DNA of 64,000 nucleotides from Pedobacter frigiditerrae (GCF_032678705.1 NZ_JAVTSS010000002.1:186001-250000), one strand, 5' to 3'. Counted from the first letter of the stretch, positions 22,554-32,930 are shown. Numbers and translations are program-made. The notes: generated by a model from the letters alone, not told the origin.

Positions 22554-25007
22554 TTAATTACTTCCTGCCCTGCCTTTAATATCATCAGTTGCAGTATTTC
22601 TATTCCTTGCGGATTTCACGTTCTGATTTCCAAAGTTATAGTTCACCGTAAATGCTGCTCTTCTGCTCATATAATGGTTTACCACGTTTAGGTTTACATT
22701 TTGATATTGTAATCTTCCTTCCCAATGGTTGGTTAAGAAGATATCATCCATACTCAACCTGATTTTCAACTTTTTATTCATCAGGCTTTTCTGAATTCCT
22801 GCGTTTAAAGCATATTGAGTAATTGTAGTTTCCTCAACCCCGTTTAATCTTGGAGAATTTAACCAAAAGCCGAGTTCTACTGAAAAATTTTGAGGTAACG
22901 TAAGTGAGTTATTGGTGTTAAAATTGAAGGCTACTTTACTAGCTTGGTATTTTGCACCTTCTAAGTTCCCATCATTAAATTTGGATAAAAAAGCACTTAC
23001 ATTATTCTGCATTCTCCAAAACTTGGCCACCTTAACAGGAACATATAAATTCGCAGAAAAAGTCTGTGCTCTACCTAAGTTTTTGCGAATTACGTTAATA
23101 ATTCTAGTTACCTCATTTTGTTGACTTATTTGAGTAATCATATCCTTAGTATCAGCATAATTGAAGGATAAGGAAGCCTCTTTATAACTATATCCAATCT
23201 CAAAATTATACGTAAATTGAGGTTTTAGGTATGGATTTCCTTCATCCAAAGCGTAAGGGTCCATATAAAATACAAACGGATTTAACTGTTGGTAGTTAGG
23301 TCTATCTACTCTCCTACTAAATGAATAATTGATGCTATTATTCTTATTTAATGTTTGCTGTACGAATACAGTTGGAAATAAAGAGAGATAATTCCTATCC
23401 ACCACTTTATTACTTGTTACCGAGTTACCATTAGAATGGGTATACTCTGTCCTTAACCCTAATTGCAGTTGCCATTTCTTCCATTCTTTTGCGTAGTTAG
23501 TATAAGCGGAATTTATGTTTTCCTTGTAAATAAAATTATTAGATTGGCCAGCAATATTCTGCCAAGTCCCAGCGGAAAGTTGTTCAGATATTAATTCGTT
23601 ATGGGTAACTACAAAGCTGCTTTTTAACCCAGCTTCTATTCTTACTGTTTTATTAACCGCCCAAGTAAAATCTGTTTTAGCCGCCAAAACATCAATCTTT
23701 GCATCGGTAAAGTTCCTTAAAGCTGTAGTTTTGGTTAAGTTGCCAGCATTGTTAAGATATTTTGCATCAAAATTATCGTTCTTTTCATTGCTAAAACCAG
23801 AATAATCAGCATCAAAAGTTAAGTTAGTTCCTTCTTTGCTAAAATCGTGTTTAACGTTAAAATTGGCGGTAAGGTTTCCAACTGGAGAATCAGATAATGC
23901 CAATTGATTAACTGAATTTTTCGTCTCAGCGCCACCTTGCACCTCCTTAATGCTTGTCTGACTAACATTATCCATAGCTGAATTTATCTTATTTCCATCA
24001 ACCATTACACCGATAACCGTTTTATCAGATACATAATAGTCCGCTCCCAACTTACCCATATAAGCTTCGCCTTTTGAACGCCTAGCAAAATTCTGATTGA
24101 AAGAACTTGCCAAACTACTTGTTAAGGTATTTCGTAAAACGTTGATGTTGTTAAAACCGACTTTCCTGTTAAAAGCCGCTGTTCCATAAATATTCCATTT
24201 ATCAACCCTGTTGTTAAGCGTTAAACTTAGACCAACTCGATACATATCTTTAGGAAAATTAGGCTGAATTGCCTGTCCGGTGTTTAAAGACAAATTTCCG
24301 TTTGTACCAAATGCTTTATTGCGTTTTAGTTTAATATTGATAATTCCAGCAGCACCTGCAGCATCGTATTTTGAGGAAGGATTAGTAATCAATTCTATTG
24401 TAGCAATTTGGTCGCTACTCATGTTACTCAATAACGTGGTTACATCTGTGCCAGATAAAAAGTTTGTTTTTCCATCAATCATTACCGTAATACCAGATTT
24501 ATTATTCAATCTAATCTGGTCGTTTTGCCTATCGACTGTTACGCCTGGCGCTTTCTCCAAAAGTTCCAATGCGCTATTACCAGATGAATTAATGCTGCTC
24601 TCCACATTCAAAACAGTTTTATCAACCTTGCGTTCTACATAAGGTTTTATCCCTGTAATAGATACTTCCTTTAAGTTTTTGGTTACACTTTCAATTTTGA
24701 TGTTAGGCACTTGAACATCAGTTTCAGCAATTGTAAACTTTACTGATTTGGCGCCTTTAAAGCCTACCATATTTACTGCTAGGATATATTCACCAGCTTT
24801 AACTTGGTCGAAATTATAGAGACCGTCAAAATCTGTCTGTATACTTTTAACAAATGATGTATCTGGATAATTTAACAACTTAACCAATGCATAAGGTACA
24901 GCAGTTGCCTTTTCATCAACAATTTTCCCTGTTATTTTAGCCGTTTTTTGGGCAAAACAAATCCCACACACCAGAAGGCATGTAATTAGCACAATTATGT
25001 TTTTCAT
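22554..25007 (-). CDS. TonB-dependent receptor-like outer-membrane protein
   Basis: An 817-residue outer-membrane protein. A signal peptide (ending CFAQ) is followed by a CarboxypepD_reg-like domain at about 20-105 (ITGKIVDEKATAVPYALV), a plug domain at about 110-215 (GNSALELLEKAPGVTVD, ITVMIDGKTNFLSG, IELITNPSSKYDAAG, GIINIKLK), then a barrel of the outer membrane beta-barrel family-3 type, ending near YNFGNQN. No TonB box can be placed with confidence. This subclass is often of unknown substrate. It is upstream of nothing in an obvious operon and not next to a SusD gene, so glycan uptake is not indicated. Confidence 0.9.
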   Translation of the reverse strand: MKNIIVLITCLLVCGICFAQKTAKITGKIVDEKATAVPYALVKLLNYPDTSFVKSIQTDFDGLYNFDQVKAGEYILAVNMVGFKGAKSVKFTIAETDVQVPNIKIESVTKNLKEVSITGIKPYVERKVDKTVLNVESSINSSGNSALELLEKAPGVTVDRQNDQIRLNNKSGITVMIDGKTNFLSGTDVTTLLSNMSSDQIATIELITNPSSKYDAAGAAGIINIKLKRNKAFGTNGNLSLNTGQAIQPNFPKDMYRVGLSLTLNNRVDKWNIYGTAAFNRKVGFNNINVLRNTLTSSLASSFNQNFARRSKGEAYMGKLGADYYVSDKTVIGVMVDGNKINSAMDNVSQTSIKEVQGGAETKNSVNQLALSDSPVGNLTANFNVKHDFSKEGTNLTFDADYSGFSNEKNDNFDAKYLNNAGNLTKTTALRNFTDAKIDVLAAKTDFTWAVNKTVRIEAGLKSSFVVTHNELISEQLSAGTWQNIAGQSNNFIYKENINSAYTNYAKEWKKWQLQLGLRTEYTHSNGNSVTSNKVVDRNYLSLFPTVFVQQTLNKNNSINYSFSRRVDRPNYQQLNPFVFYMDPYALDEGNPYLKPQFTYNFEIGYSYKEASLSFNYADTKDMITQISQQNEVTRIINVIRKNLGRAQTFSANLYVPVKVAKFWRMQNNVSAFLSKFNDGNLEGAKYQASKVAFNFNTNNSLTLPQNFSVELGFWLNSPRLNGVEETTITQYALNAGIQKSLMNKKLKIRLSMDDIFLTNHWEGRLQYQNVNLNVVNHYMSRRAAFTVNYNFGNQNVKSARNRNTATDDIKGRAGSN

Positions 25008-25077
25008 GATTTCGGTGTTGAGCTATCAATAGAGCAAAGCGAATAGAAATTCTTCGCTTTGCTTATGATGAGTTTCT

Positions 25078-26685
25078 TTAAGGATTCTCTGTTGCTGGTT
25101 TATCTAATTCGCTTTTACATTTTAAGCCATCTTCTGTCATTATCCACTCCCTGTAATTGCTTTCTCTATTATCATCGGTACTGCATCGGTAATAGTAGAA
25201 ATTAAGATAATTGTAAATATTATTGTTTAATAACAACCTTGTACCTACTGGTACTTTTAATGAAATATGTACTTCCTGATTTCTCCAGATACTTTCTCTT
25301 TTCAATCGCAACCTAGGGCTTAAGGTTAACAATGAATCTTTCTGAGTGTATTTGTAATCTATGTTTTGAGCATTACGCAAAGCGATTGGGAATGTTTTAC
25401 CTTGCGATTCGTAAGTCTGCACCATTGAAGTTTTTCCATTCTCACTTTTTTCAATTTCAATCCTTACATTTCTTGGAACTCTAAAAGGATGGTCATCATT
25501 ATCATCTACGATAACACGATTTCCAAAATCAAGTTCCTTGATATTATAAGCTAAGCTATCCTCTTTGCTAAATTCCATTCCTTTATCCACATCAATTACA
25601 TAAGTTGGATAAGTTTTTAACTCATTAGATTGTACCAATTCTGCGTGTTCCTGAAACTCTGCTGAAATTTTAGTAGCAAAATATACAGTAGAAGAAACAC
25701 CGAACAACCAAATAATCAATAAGGCAAATGAAACAGTTTTGTTGATTGCTTTTTTGTTAAAAGCGACTCTAATGGCAAATAAAACCAATGCTAAAACTGG
25801 GATAAATATGGTGATAAATGCTCCGACTAAAATTTCTGTTCTAAAGCCATCATTAATTATAGAAAAAGGGAATCGGTACATATCTTCATCCCAGAAACCA
25901 AGAAATCCTGCTAGGCAAATAATTAAAGCAAGCAAGGCAACAAAACCGCTAACTATTAAAACTCCTGCTATAAATTTCATAATTATTTTACCCGAAACCG
26001 TTATAAAAGTTCCTATAACCCTTAAAAGCTCTGTTATAAAATTTCCCGAATTCCTCATCAATGGTTGAAAGTGTTCGTTAGCCGCCTTCATTTTTTCGTT
26101 AAATGCTGCTAATTCCTCTTCGAAACTTTTCTTGTAACCATAAAGATTAGTAGCCTCGCCTTTCATTGCCATCTTTTCAGACCTTGTTATCGCCCTTGGC
26201 ATAACTACCCATAAAATGATGTAAGCCAAAATACCTGCTCCACTTAAAAGAATTGATAGTAATGCAAATAATCTAATCCATCGAGCTTCAGTATTAAGGT
26301 AATAACCTAAACCCGCACATACCCCTGCAATCATCCCTTCATCTGTATCACGATACAATTTCTTTTCACCTTCATAAGCTGATGATTTGGTAGCTTTTGG
26401 TGCTTCTTCTTCATCTTCCTCTGTCTGAAAATCTTGAACACGACCCATTTGTGCCATTACGCCTTCTACATCGGCTAATTCAATCACTTGCTTTTGGCCC
26501 GCTATTAATATTTCAGCAAACATTTCCGCAATGCGATTTTCTATATCGGTTACTATTTCGAAATCATCTGCATTTTTAGTGAAATGCATTTTAATTTCAT
26601 TTAAATAGGTCATTAAAATCTCATATGCACCCTCTTCAATGTGAATGATGGAATTGCCTATATTTATGATGAGTGTCTTTTTCAT
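25078..26685 (-). CDS. PspC-domain membrane protein
   Basis: A 535-residue protein. The N-terminal soluble part (MKKTLIINIGNSIIHIEE, to about residue 100) is typical of Bacteroidota PspC proteins. The PspC domain is at about 108-170 (LYRDTDEGMIAGVCAGLGYYL, then WVVMPRA), followed by four more hydrophobic segments and a C-terminal periplasmic-type beta region. It is 6 bases downstream of a padR gene and surely co-transcribed with it. The pair suggests an envelope-stress or membrane-homeostasis unit under PadR control; the stress function is carried over from PspC in other bacteria. Confidence 0.9.
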   Translation of the reverse strand: MKKTLIINIGNSIIHIEEGAYEILMTYLNEIKMHFTKNADDFEIVTDIENRIAEMFAEILIAGQKQVIELADVEGVMAQMGRVQDFQTEEDEEEAPKATKSSAYEGEKKLYRDTDEGMIAGVCAGLGYYLNTEARWIRLFALLSILLSGAGILAYIILWVVMPRAITRSEKMAMKGEATNLYGYKKSFEEELAAFNEKMKAANEHFQPLMRNSGNFITELLRVIGTFITVSGKIIMKFIAGVLIVSGFVALLALIICLAGFLGFWDEDMYRFPFSIINDGFRTEILVGAFITIFIPVLALVLFAIRVAFNKKAINKTVSFALLIIWLFGVSSTVYFATKISAEFQEHAELVQSNELKTYPTYVIDVDKGMEFSKEDSLAYNIKELDFGNRVIVDDNDDHPFRVPRNVRIEIEKSENGKTSMVQTYESQGKTFPIALRNAQNIDYKYTQKDSLLTLSPRLRLKRESIWRNQEVHISLKVPVGTRLLLNNNIYNYLNFYYYRCSTDDNRESNYREWIMTEDGLKCKSELDKPATENP

Positions 26686-26691
26686 GTTTCT

Positions 26692-27045
26692 TTAATTTTG
26701 AGTGTCAGCTAATTTTTGAGCACCATTTTGAGAAGTGGTAATGGCATAAGCCAATTCTTGCCAAGTGGTATCCAATTGTTTTAAAAATTGAGTTCCTTCT
26801 GCAGTAAGCACATAATATTTACGTGGCGGACCAGAAGTAGACTCGACCCAGTTATAACTTAACAACCCATTATTCTTTAATCGAGTAAGCAAGGGATATA
26901 ATGTTCCTTCTACCACAAGTAGTTTTGCTTGCTTTAATTCTGCGATAATATCTGAAGCGTAAATCTCTCCCCTAGATATAATTAAAAGCACACAATATTC
27001 GAGTATGCCTTTTCGCATTTGCGTTTGCGTATTTTCTGCTATCAT
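26692..27045 (-). CDS. PadR-family transcriptional regulator
   Basis: A 117-residue winged-helix protein starting at the ATG at 27045 (MIAENTQTQMRKGILEY). The PadR signature is clear: MRKGILEYCVLLII, VVEGTLYPLLTRLKNNGLL, GPPRKYYVLTAEG. The first gene of the padR-pspC operon, it probably represses its own promoter. A TATCTTTG -7 box ends 4 bases before the ATG, and an inverted repeat overlaps the -33 region (27067-27095). Confidence 0.93.
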   Translation of the reverse strand: MIAENTQTQMRKGILEYCVLLIISRGEIYASDIIAELKQAKLLVVEGTLYPLLTRLKNNGLLSYNWVESTSGPPRKYYVLTAEGTQFLKQLDTTWQELAYAITTSQNGAQKLADTQN

Positions 27046-27049
27046 AAAA

Positions 27050-27095
27050 CAAAGATATATGTTTCGTATAGTATTATGCAATACATAGTACTATA
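27050..27095 (-). promoter_or_regulatory. padR promoter with overlapping operator-like inverted repeat
   Basis: On the minus strand: -33 TTG at 27081-27079, a 21-base spacer, then TATCTTTG at 27057-27050, 4 bases before the ATG. The inverted repeat TATAGTA...TACTATA spans 27067-27095 and encloses GTATT-atgc-AATAC. Its position over the -33 region suits autorepression by PadR. Confidence 0.6.
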
Positions 27096-27252
27096 TTTTT
27101 ATTGATTTATTATTCAAATTGCTGATTTACAGTGTAATAATTTTTACTTAAAATTCTAAGAAACAACGATTTATTCCAAAACTTGTTAAAATACATCGAA
27201 TAATTCTCTATTAAATCTATAGAATTACTACATTTAGGTTTTTAATTTCGAG

Positions 27253-28329
27253 ATGAGTTTAGGCTACAAAAAGATAGTTGTTAAGGTTGGTTCTAATGTA
27301 ATTACACAAGCTAATGGTTTGCCAGATGAGCATAGGATAAATCACTTGGTTAATCAATTAGCGACTATCAAAAAGCAAGGTATAGAGGTTATTTTGGTTT
27401 CTTCTGGTGCGGTTGCATCTGGCAGAAGCTTAATTCAAATAGCCGAAAAGCAAGATGCCGTAACCACAAGGCAATTATTAGCTGCAATTGGCCAAGTAAA
27501 ATTGATTAATACTTATGCTAATTTTTTTGCCGAACATGCTATCAAATGTGCTCAAGTTTTAGTTACCAAAGAAGATTTTAGAGACAGGGCCCATTACCTG
27601 AATATGAAAAATTGTATGCAAATTTTGTTGCAGCACAATGTAATTCCTGTGGTAAATGAAAACGATGTAGTTTCGGTAACAGAGTTGATGTTTACTGATA
27701 ATGACGAATTAGCTGGATTAATTGCTTCGATGTTAAATGCCGATGCGCTGATTATTTTATCAAACGTGAATGGCATTTACAATGGCGACCCAAAAGTAGA
27801 GGGTTCTAAAGTTATTGAAGAAATTAAAGGTTCTATCACAAATTTAGCCTCATTTATTAGCACTGGAAAATCGCAATTTGGTAGAGGTGGAATGGTTACC
27901 AAATCTACCATGGCGCAAAAAGTAGCTAAATTGGGCATAACAGTACACATCGCCAACGGCACAACTGACAATGTTTTAACGACATTGTTAAATGAAAAAT
28001 TAGTTCATACTCGTTTTGTTCCAGAGAAAAGTAAATCTGGAAAGAAAAAATGGATTGCTCATTCAGAAACCAATGCAAAAGGGATTGTTCAATTGAACAA
28101 TGGCGCAAAAGAGGTTTTAACTTCTGGCAAGGCAACCAGTTTATTACCTATCGGAATTATTGAAATTAAATCAGACTTCCTAAAAGGTGATATCATTAAA
28201 ATTGTTGATGAAGATGATAACCTAATTGGTTTAGGAATAGCAGAATACGGTTCAGACAAGGCAAGAGAAAGAATTGGACAGAAAAAACAAAAGGCTTTGG
28301 TACACTACGATTATTTGTATTTGAGCTAA
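27253..28329 (+). CDS. proB: Glutamate 5-kinase
   Basis: First enzyme of proline synthesis, phosphorylating glutamate with ATP. The amino-acid kinase domain spans about residues 1-255: IVVKVGSNVI, VSSGAVASG, NENDVVS, FTDNDELAGLIA, LSNVNGIYNGDP and GRGGMVTKSTMA are visible. The C-terminal PUA-type domain follows (NAKGIVQLNNGAKEVL, LLPIGIIEI). Length 358 residues is normal for ProB with PUA. The next gene is proA, 70 bases downstream, so a proBA operon. The start ATG follows TTTTTAATTTCG, a near match to a -7 box. Confidence 0.96.
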   Translation: MSLGYKKIVVKVGSNVITQANGLPDEHRINHLVNQLATIKKQGIEVILVSSGAVASGRSLIQIAEKQDAVTTRQLLAAIGQVKLINTYANFFAEHAIKCAQVLVTKEDFRDRAHYLNMKNCMQILLQHNVIPVVNENDVVSVTELMFTDNDELAGLIASMLNADALIILSNVNGIYNGDPKVEGSKVIEEIKGSITNLASFISTGKSQFGRGGMVTKSTMAQKVAKLGITVHIANGTTDNVLTTLLNEKLVHTRFVPEKSKSGKKKWIAHSETNAKGIVQLNNGAKEVLTSGKATSLLPIGIIEIKSDFLKGDIIKIVDEDDNLIGLGIAEYGSDKARERIGQKKQKALVHYDYLYLS

Positions 28330-28362
28330 AAGACTAAAGCATAAAGACCAAAGGTTTACAGG

Positions 28363-28395
28363 ACTTGATACCTGATACTTACTACTTGATACTAC
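28363..28395 (+). repeat. CTTGATAC minisatellite-like sequence between proB and proA
   Basis: CTTGATAC, CTGATACTT and CTTGATACT follow each other in the spacer. It is a short word repeat like that found inside ileS (62729-62756). Confidence 0.5.
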
Positions 28396-28399
28396 TATA

Positions 28400-29647
28400 A
28401 TGGATTACAACATATACTTCGAGAAAGCACAACAAGCAAGTCGCACCATAACAGGTTTAGCTAAAGAAAAAATAGATTCTATTTTATTCGATTTAGGCTT
28501 AGCTTTAGTTAGCAATGCTGATGAAATACTAATTGCAAATGCAAAGGATTTAGCTAAAATGCCTATCGAAGACCCAAAATACGATAGGTTAAAACTAACG
28601 ACAGAAAGAATTGAAGGCATTGCAAAAGACATAGAAAATGTTGCCAAATTAAATAGTCCATTAGGAGATGTACTTTCTGCAAAAAGATTAGAAAACCAAC
28701 TCCATATACAAAAAGTAAGAGTCCCATTAGGCGTTGTTGGTGTAATTTACGAGGCGAGACCAAATGTTACTGCCGATGTATTTTCGCTCTGCTTTAAAAC
28801 TGGAAATGTAGCCGTTTTAAAAGGCGGTAGTGATGCAGAATTTTCAAATATTGCCATTACAAAAATTATCCATCAAGTATTAGAAAAGCATCAAATTAAT
28901 ATCGATGTTTTGACTTTATTACCCGCAGAAAGGGCTGCAACAGAAGCTTTATTAAATGCTAGGGGATTTGTAGATGTACTAATTCCAAGGGGAAGTCAAT
29001 CGCTAATTAATTATGTGAGAGAGCACAGCAAAATTCCTGTAATAGAAACTGGTGCTGGCATCGTACACACTTATTTTGATGAAACAGGAGATTTGGAAAA
29101 AGGAAAAGCAATTATTCTAAATGCAAAAACCAGAAGAGTAAGTGTTTGTAACGCCCTAGACTGTGTATTGATAAATGAAGATAGACTGAGTGACATTGCT
29201 GAGCTTTTATCGCCATTGGCCGACAAAGAAGTCGAGCTTTTTGCGGACGAAAGAAGTTATGATATTTTAAAAGCAAGTTATCCATCGACGCTGTTAAATC
29301 GAGCTTTGCCAGAACATTTCGGAACTGAGTTTTTATCCTTAAAAATGGCTGTAAAAGTTGTTAGAGATTTAGATGAGGCTCTAGATCACATTGCAAATTA
29401 TAGCTCTAAACATAGTGAGGCCATTATTTCTGAAGATGCCAAACATATTGCTCAATTTTTGAACCAAGTAGATGCCGCAGCAGTTTACGCCAATACCTCT
29501 ACAGCTTTTACGGATGGTGCTCAATTTGGTTTAGGTGCAGAAATAGGAATTAGCACACAAAAACTCCACGCTCGTGGACCAATGGGTTTAGAAGAATTAA
29601 CGAGCTATAAATGGATTGTCCAAGGAAATGGACAAGTTAGAATTTAG
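28400..29647 (+). CDS. proA: Glutamate-5-semialdehyde dehydrogenase
   Basis: Second proline-synthesis enzyme, reducing glutamyl-5-phosphate with NADPH. The 415 residues show the aldehyde-dehydrogenase fold: [19 protein letters not shown], a [10 protein letters not shown] cofactor loop, [27 protein letters not shown], and the catalytic Cys in [15 protein letters not shown]. The C-terminal [19 protein letters not shown] is typical. It is the second gene of the proBA operon. Confidence 0.96.
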   Translation: MDYNIYFEKAQQASRTITGLAKEKIDSILFDLGLALVSNADEILIANAKDLAKMPIEDPKYDRLKLTTERIEGIAKDIENVAKLNSPLGDVLSAKRLENQLHIQKVRVPLGVVGVIYEARPNVTADVFSLCFKTGNVAVLKGGSDAEFSNIAITKIIHQVLEKHQINIDVLTLLPAERAATEALLNARGFVDVLIPRGSQSLINYVREHSKIPVIETGAGIVHTYFDETGDLEKGKAIILNAKTRRVSVCNALDCVLINEDRLSDIAELLSPLADKEVELFADERSYDILKASYPSTLLNRALPEHFGTEFLSLKMAVKVVRDLDEALDHIANYSSKHSEAIISEDAKHIAQFLNQVDAAAVYANTSTAFTDGAQFGLGAEIGISTQKLHARGPMGLEELTSYKWIVQGNGQVRI

Positions 29648-29885
29648 AATAATACCTAAACACTATTAAAATTTCGGTAATATAAATTAATCAACGGTTT
29701 ACAATAGTATTGATGTATCTATTTCTTTGAATACATTTTTCACAATTTAAATTAATTGCTGAAACTACTATTTAATTTTTATCAGGTTAAATAATATTTT
29801 TTAGCTTTACAGCTCCTCCCTATTGCAATTATTTTAATATAAAAATGTCTTTAAACTCAGCAAAGACCAACAAATTATTGTAATA

Positions 29886-30614
29886 ATGACAAACTGTAAA
29901 AATTGTAATTTTCAAATTGAACATAACTATTGTGCTCAATGTGGCCATGCTGCACAACTTAAACAAATTGACAAGCATTATATTTCGCATGAAATACAAC
30001 ATCTAATACATTTTGAAAAGGGAATATTTTTTACGATAAAAGAATTATTCATTAGGCCTGGAGAAACTGTAAGGATTTTTTTAAGGGAAGACCGAACTAA
30101 GCACATGAAACCAATAGCTTTTTTGGCTATAACCACTGTATTGCTTAGTTTAATAGGTAGGTATTTCAATCCAGAGCCAAAAGGCCTTCCACTATATTGG
30201 CCGTATACAAATTCTTATGTAAAAGCTATAGAAAATTGGTTTGGCTCACATATTAATTATAACTACTTATCTATATCTTTTTTTGCTGCTGCTTGGATAA
30301 AATTGTTTTTCAGAAAACATAATTATAGTTTTTACGAAATAATAACTTTAATGTGCTTTCTAGCGGGAGAAATGTTTGTTTTTTATATTTTTTTAATACC
30401 CTTTTATAACATCTTTAATTATTATGCTTTACAAAGCTTAGCCTTTATAATTGCTTGGTTTTATCCTGCACTTGCTATTGGACAATTTTTTAACGAAAAA
30501 AAAATTCAGAATTACATAAAAGGTTTTTTCGGCGTTTTTTTGGGCTACACTACAGCTTCTGTTATTAAAATAGTAATAGGTTTAATTATTTATTATGCTA
30601 TTACTTTTTTTTAA
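29886..30614 (+). CDS. DUF3667 membrane protein with N-terminal zinc-ribbon
   Basis: A 242-residue protein starting with a zinc-ribbon-like CKNCNFQI...YCAQCGHAA (four Cys), then the DUF3667 signature IQHLIHFEKGIFFTIKEL and GETVRIFLREDRTKHMKPIA, and four or five hydrophobic segments. Function unknown. It is isolated, convergent with the next gene and separated from it by 9 bases. The 238 bases upstream hold nothing recognisable beyond AT-rich sequence. Confidence 0.85.
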   Translation: MTNCKNCNFQIEHNYCAQCGHAAQLKQIDKHYISHEIQHLIHFEKGIFFTIKELFIRPGETVRIFLREDRTKHMKPIAFLAITTVLLSLIGRYFNPEPKGLPLYWPYTNSYVKAIENWFGSHINYNYLSISFFAAAWIKLFFRKHNYSFYEIITLMCFLAGEMFVFYIFLIPFYNIFNYYALQSLAFIIAWFYPALAIGQFFNEKKIQNYIKGFFGVFLGYTTASVIKIVIGLIIYYAITFF

Positions 30615-30623
30615 TAATGTTCA

Positions 30624-31295
30624 TCATTTAGTAGCTAACTCTTTAGCGTAATTACTAGCTCCATTTACATCAACTGTTTCACCAAGATATTTTGGTTTTC
30701 TATTCCTCATTACATCAAAAACAGCTTTTGTAATAGATAGTTTCTCTCTAAATGTATAATATTTGTAGCCTGGATAAATGCCTTGATTTGCGCTGTAACC
30801 ATAAGATTTTACACCTAATCTATCTCCGATATAAATACACCTATTTAAGTGATATTGTTGCGAAACCAGAACTGCCATATCAACTTTAAAAATATGTTTT
30901 GCTCGGTACATGGTAGAATAACTATCGAAACCTGCATAGTCAATATAAATTTTATTGGTATCAACTCCATTTTCATAGCAGTACAGTTTCATTACCGTAA
31001 GCTCGTCATGTTCATCTCTACCATTATCTCCAGAAAGTAGAATTTTATCAACTTTGTTGTTTTTATAGAGCAAAATGCCAGCGTCTAACCTGTCTTTTAA
31101 ATACCTACTTGGTTTATCTCCATTTATTCCAGCTCCAAAAATAATGGCAACTTTGGTCTTAGGCAAATCATCTATTTTAGTATAAATAACGTTTTCTGTT
31201 TTAGAATTAACGATGTAATTGCTTATTAAAATTATGGCAATAGCTGTTAAACATAAAATGATTAAGGCTAGTATGAACTTTTTAAGTTTTTTCAT
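30624..31295 (-). CDS. SanA/YdcF-like DUF218 membrane protein
   Basis: About 223 residues from the ATG at 31295 (MKKLKKFILALIIL); the frame extends eight codons further to 31319. One N-terminal membrane helix is followed by the DUF218 fold: AIIFGAGINGDKPSRYLKDRLDAG, KILLSGDNGRD, TMYRAKHIF, VLVSQQYHLNRCIYIGDRLGV. This matches SanA-type proteins, linked in E. coli to envelope barrier function; biochemical activity remains undefined. It is in a run of minus-strand small genes. Confidence 0.85.
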   Translation of the reverse strand: MKKLKKFILALIILCLTAIAIILISNYIVNSKTENVIYTKIDDLPKTKVAIIFGAGINGDKPSRYLKDRLDAGILLYKNNKVDKILLSGDNGRDEHDELTVMKLYCYENGVDTNKIYIDYAGFDSYSTMYRAKHIFKVDMAVLVSQQYHLNRCIYIGDRLGVKSYGYSANQGIYPGYKYYTFREKLSITKAVFDVMRNRKPKYLGETVDVNGASNYAKELATK

Positions 31296-31356
31296 TTTGA
31301 ATAGATTTGGCAACGACATTTTATTTCAATTATAATTAATTTGTTAAGGATTGTTA

Positions 31357-32382
31357 TTATAGAATTTTTGTGTCTTTTTCAAAAATCCCTTCCAACCTTT
31401 TTTGGTTCATTATAAATGCAAGCGTAGTACAAGCAAAAACGGTTATCCAAATGCAAATAATTCGAGTGAATTCTAGTTTAATCATATAAAATAGACAGAT
31501 TAAAGGAAAGGATAAGAATAATACACTGAAACAGGTTCCTGCCAAAAAAGAGAGAAAAGTTTTCGCAAAACCCTCAAACCTATTCCCCATTAAACCTAAA
31601 ATAATAGCTGAAATTGGCATCCCAAAAATGGCGAAATAAGGAAAAATTGCACTTTCCACGATGTGGATTTTTATAGGTGCAAACAGGAAATAATTTACGC
31701 CAACATACATTAAAATGAAGTAAGGCATTAAGAATTTAAAAACCTTGAATGATTTACGTGTCTTGTCTTCGAAATCTGGCGTACCAATTACCAGTGGCTT
31801 ATCGTTTTGTTCTCTTAACTCAAATTGGTGGTTATCATTTTTAACCGCATAGCCCAAAATACTAATCAAATCGCCATTTTTTAAAGTTCTTTCGGTATAA
31901 CGGATATCATCTACAGCGTATTTTATGCTATGTAAAGTGTCTGTTTTGGCAGGTAGAAAGGCTAAGTTTAGCTGCGTGATGAATACTTTTATTTTTCCAG
32001 TTGCATCACTTAAATAAAAATCCTGAAATTCTGTTTTATTGAGTGTGCTGTTTATATGTTCTGAACCTGTGTCGCTATCGTAGGTAATGTTTCCCTCCTC
32101 GTATACATAGGCAATACAATCTTGTTTAAAATACGGGGTTTCGAAATTTTTTGGCGCATTAATAGTTCCTTCAATTTTTACTATTCCTTCTTCAAGTTCA
32201 TAAATAGGTTTTGGTTTTTTATTAATGAACGTTCTTTGTGTTTTAGTTAAAAAAAATACTATTGCCAAAACTATTAAAGGAAAAACCGGAACAATATATC
32301 GGTTAGAAAAAACCAAAGTAAAAATAGTCACGATAGTTCCTATTACTAACCAAACGAAGATGTGAGAAAAACAGCTTTTCAT
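31357..32382 (-). CDS. Membrane protein with GIDE-like domain
   Basis: A 341-residue protein. Two N-terminal hydrophobic segments are followed by a soluble beta-rich region (IVKIEGTINAPKNFETPYFKQD, CIAYVYEE, FQDFYLSDATGKIKVFI, RYTERTLKNGDLISILGYA) and then about five C-terminal hydrophobic segments. The soluble part matches the pattern of GIDE domains, the fold found in the mitochondrial E3 ligase MUL1 and in bacterial membrane proteins. There is no RING domain. Function unknown; the family match is by motif reading only. Confidence 0.6.
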   Translation of the reverse strand: MKSCFSHIFVWLVIGTIVTIFTLVFSNRYIVPVFPLIVLAIVFFLTKTQRTFINKKPKPIYELEEGIVKIEGTINAPKNFETPYFKQDCIAYVYEEGNITYDSDTGSEHINSTLNKTEFQDFYLSDATGKIKVFITQLNLAFLPAKTDTLHSIKYAVDDIRYTERTLKNGDLISILGYAVKNDNHQFELREQNDKPLVIGTPDFEDKTRKSFKVFKFLMPYFILMYVGVNYFLFAPIKIHIVESAIFPYFAIFGMPISAIILGLMGNRFEGFAKTFLSFLAGTCFSVLFLSFPLICLFYMIKLEFTRIICIWITVFACTTLAFIMNQKRLEGIFEKDTKIL

Positions 32383-32415
32383 CTTAGTTTGATTGCGATT
32401 TGTCTTTAATTTTCA

Positions 32416-32790
32416 TTATCCAATTATCCAATATTTTAAAAAAACCAAGAAAATAATGGCTGCAAAAACCCCAGAGATTGCTAAGTTCCTTTTAGCCAAT
32501 GCATTTTGTTTTACAACAATTAAGCAAATGGCTTCGATTAGCAAATACAATAACCATAAACATGTAAAACAGGCACTGGTGTATATGGCAGCGAGAATTC
32601 CAGATCCGCCCCAACTTATATAACATATTAAAAATAGAAGAGCAATACCCGCGAATAATATCAATATTCGTAATCGAATATGCTTAATGACATTAACATT
32701 TTGTTGTGCTTTTTTAATTGTATATCTCACTAAAAAAATCATTACGATTAGCAAAATTGGTAGTATGAAAACCACAAATGGTAAGGCCAT
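32416..32790 (-). CDS. Small membrane protein of unknown function
   Basis: A 124-residue protein with four strongly hydrophobic segments separated by short basic loops (VRYTIKKAQQ, KHIRLR, KQNALAKRN). No known motif. It lies 33 bases upstream of the GIDE-like gene on the same strand, so the two are probably co-expressed. Confidence 0.65.
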   Translation of the reverse strand: MALPFVVFILPILLIVMIFLVRYTIKKAQQNVNVIKHIRLRILILFAGIALLFLICYISWGGSGILAAIYTSACFTCLWLLYLLIEAICLIVVKQNALAKRNLAISGVFAAIIFLVFLKYWIIG

Positions 32791-32930
32791 AATTATTTAA
32801 TTAACTGTTTTCTATCTATTCACATCTCTATAATACCAACCAGGCAAAATATGGCCTCCACCTTATCAGAAATCTCATTATGATATAAGCTATAAAAGGT
32901 AGTGCCTCAAAGGTGAATTTTTCGCTTTCA

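Noticed and set aside
14026..32862. The 16-base match CCAGGCAAAATATGGC at about 14042 and 32849
   Set aside because: In 64 kb of AT-rich DNA one such match is close to chance, and nothing around the two sites is alike.
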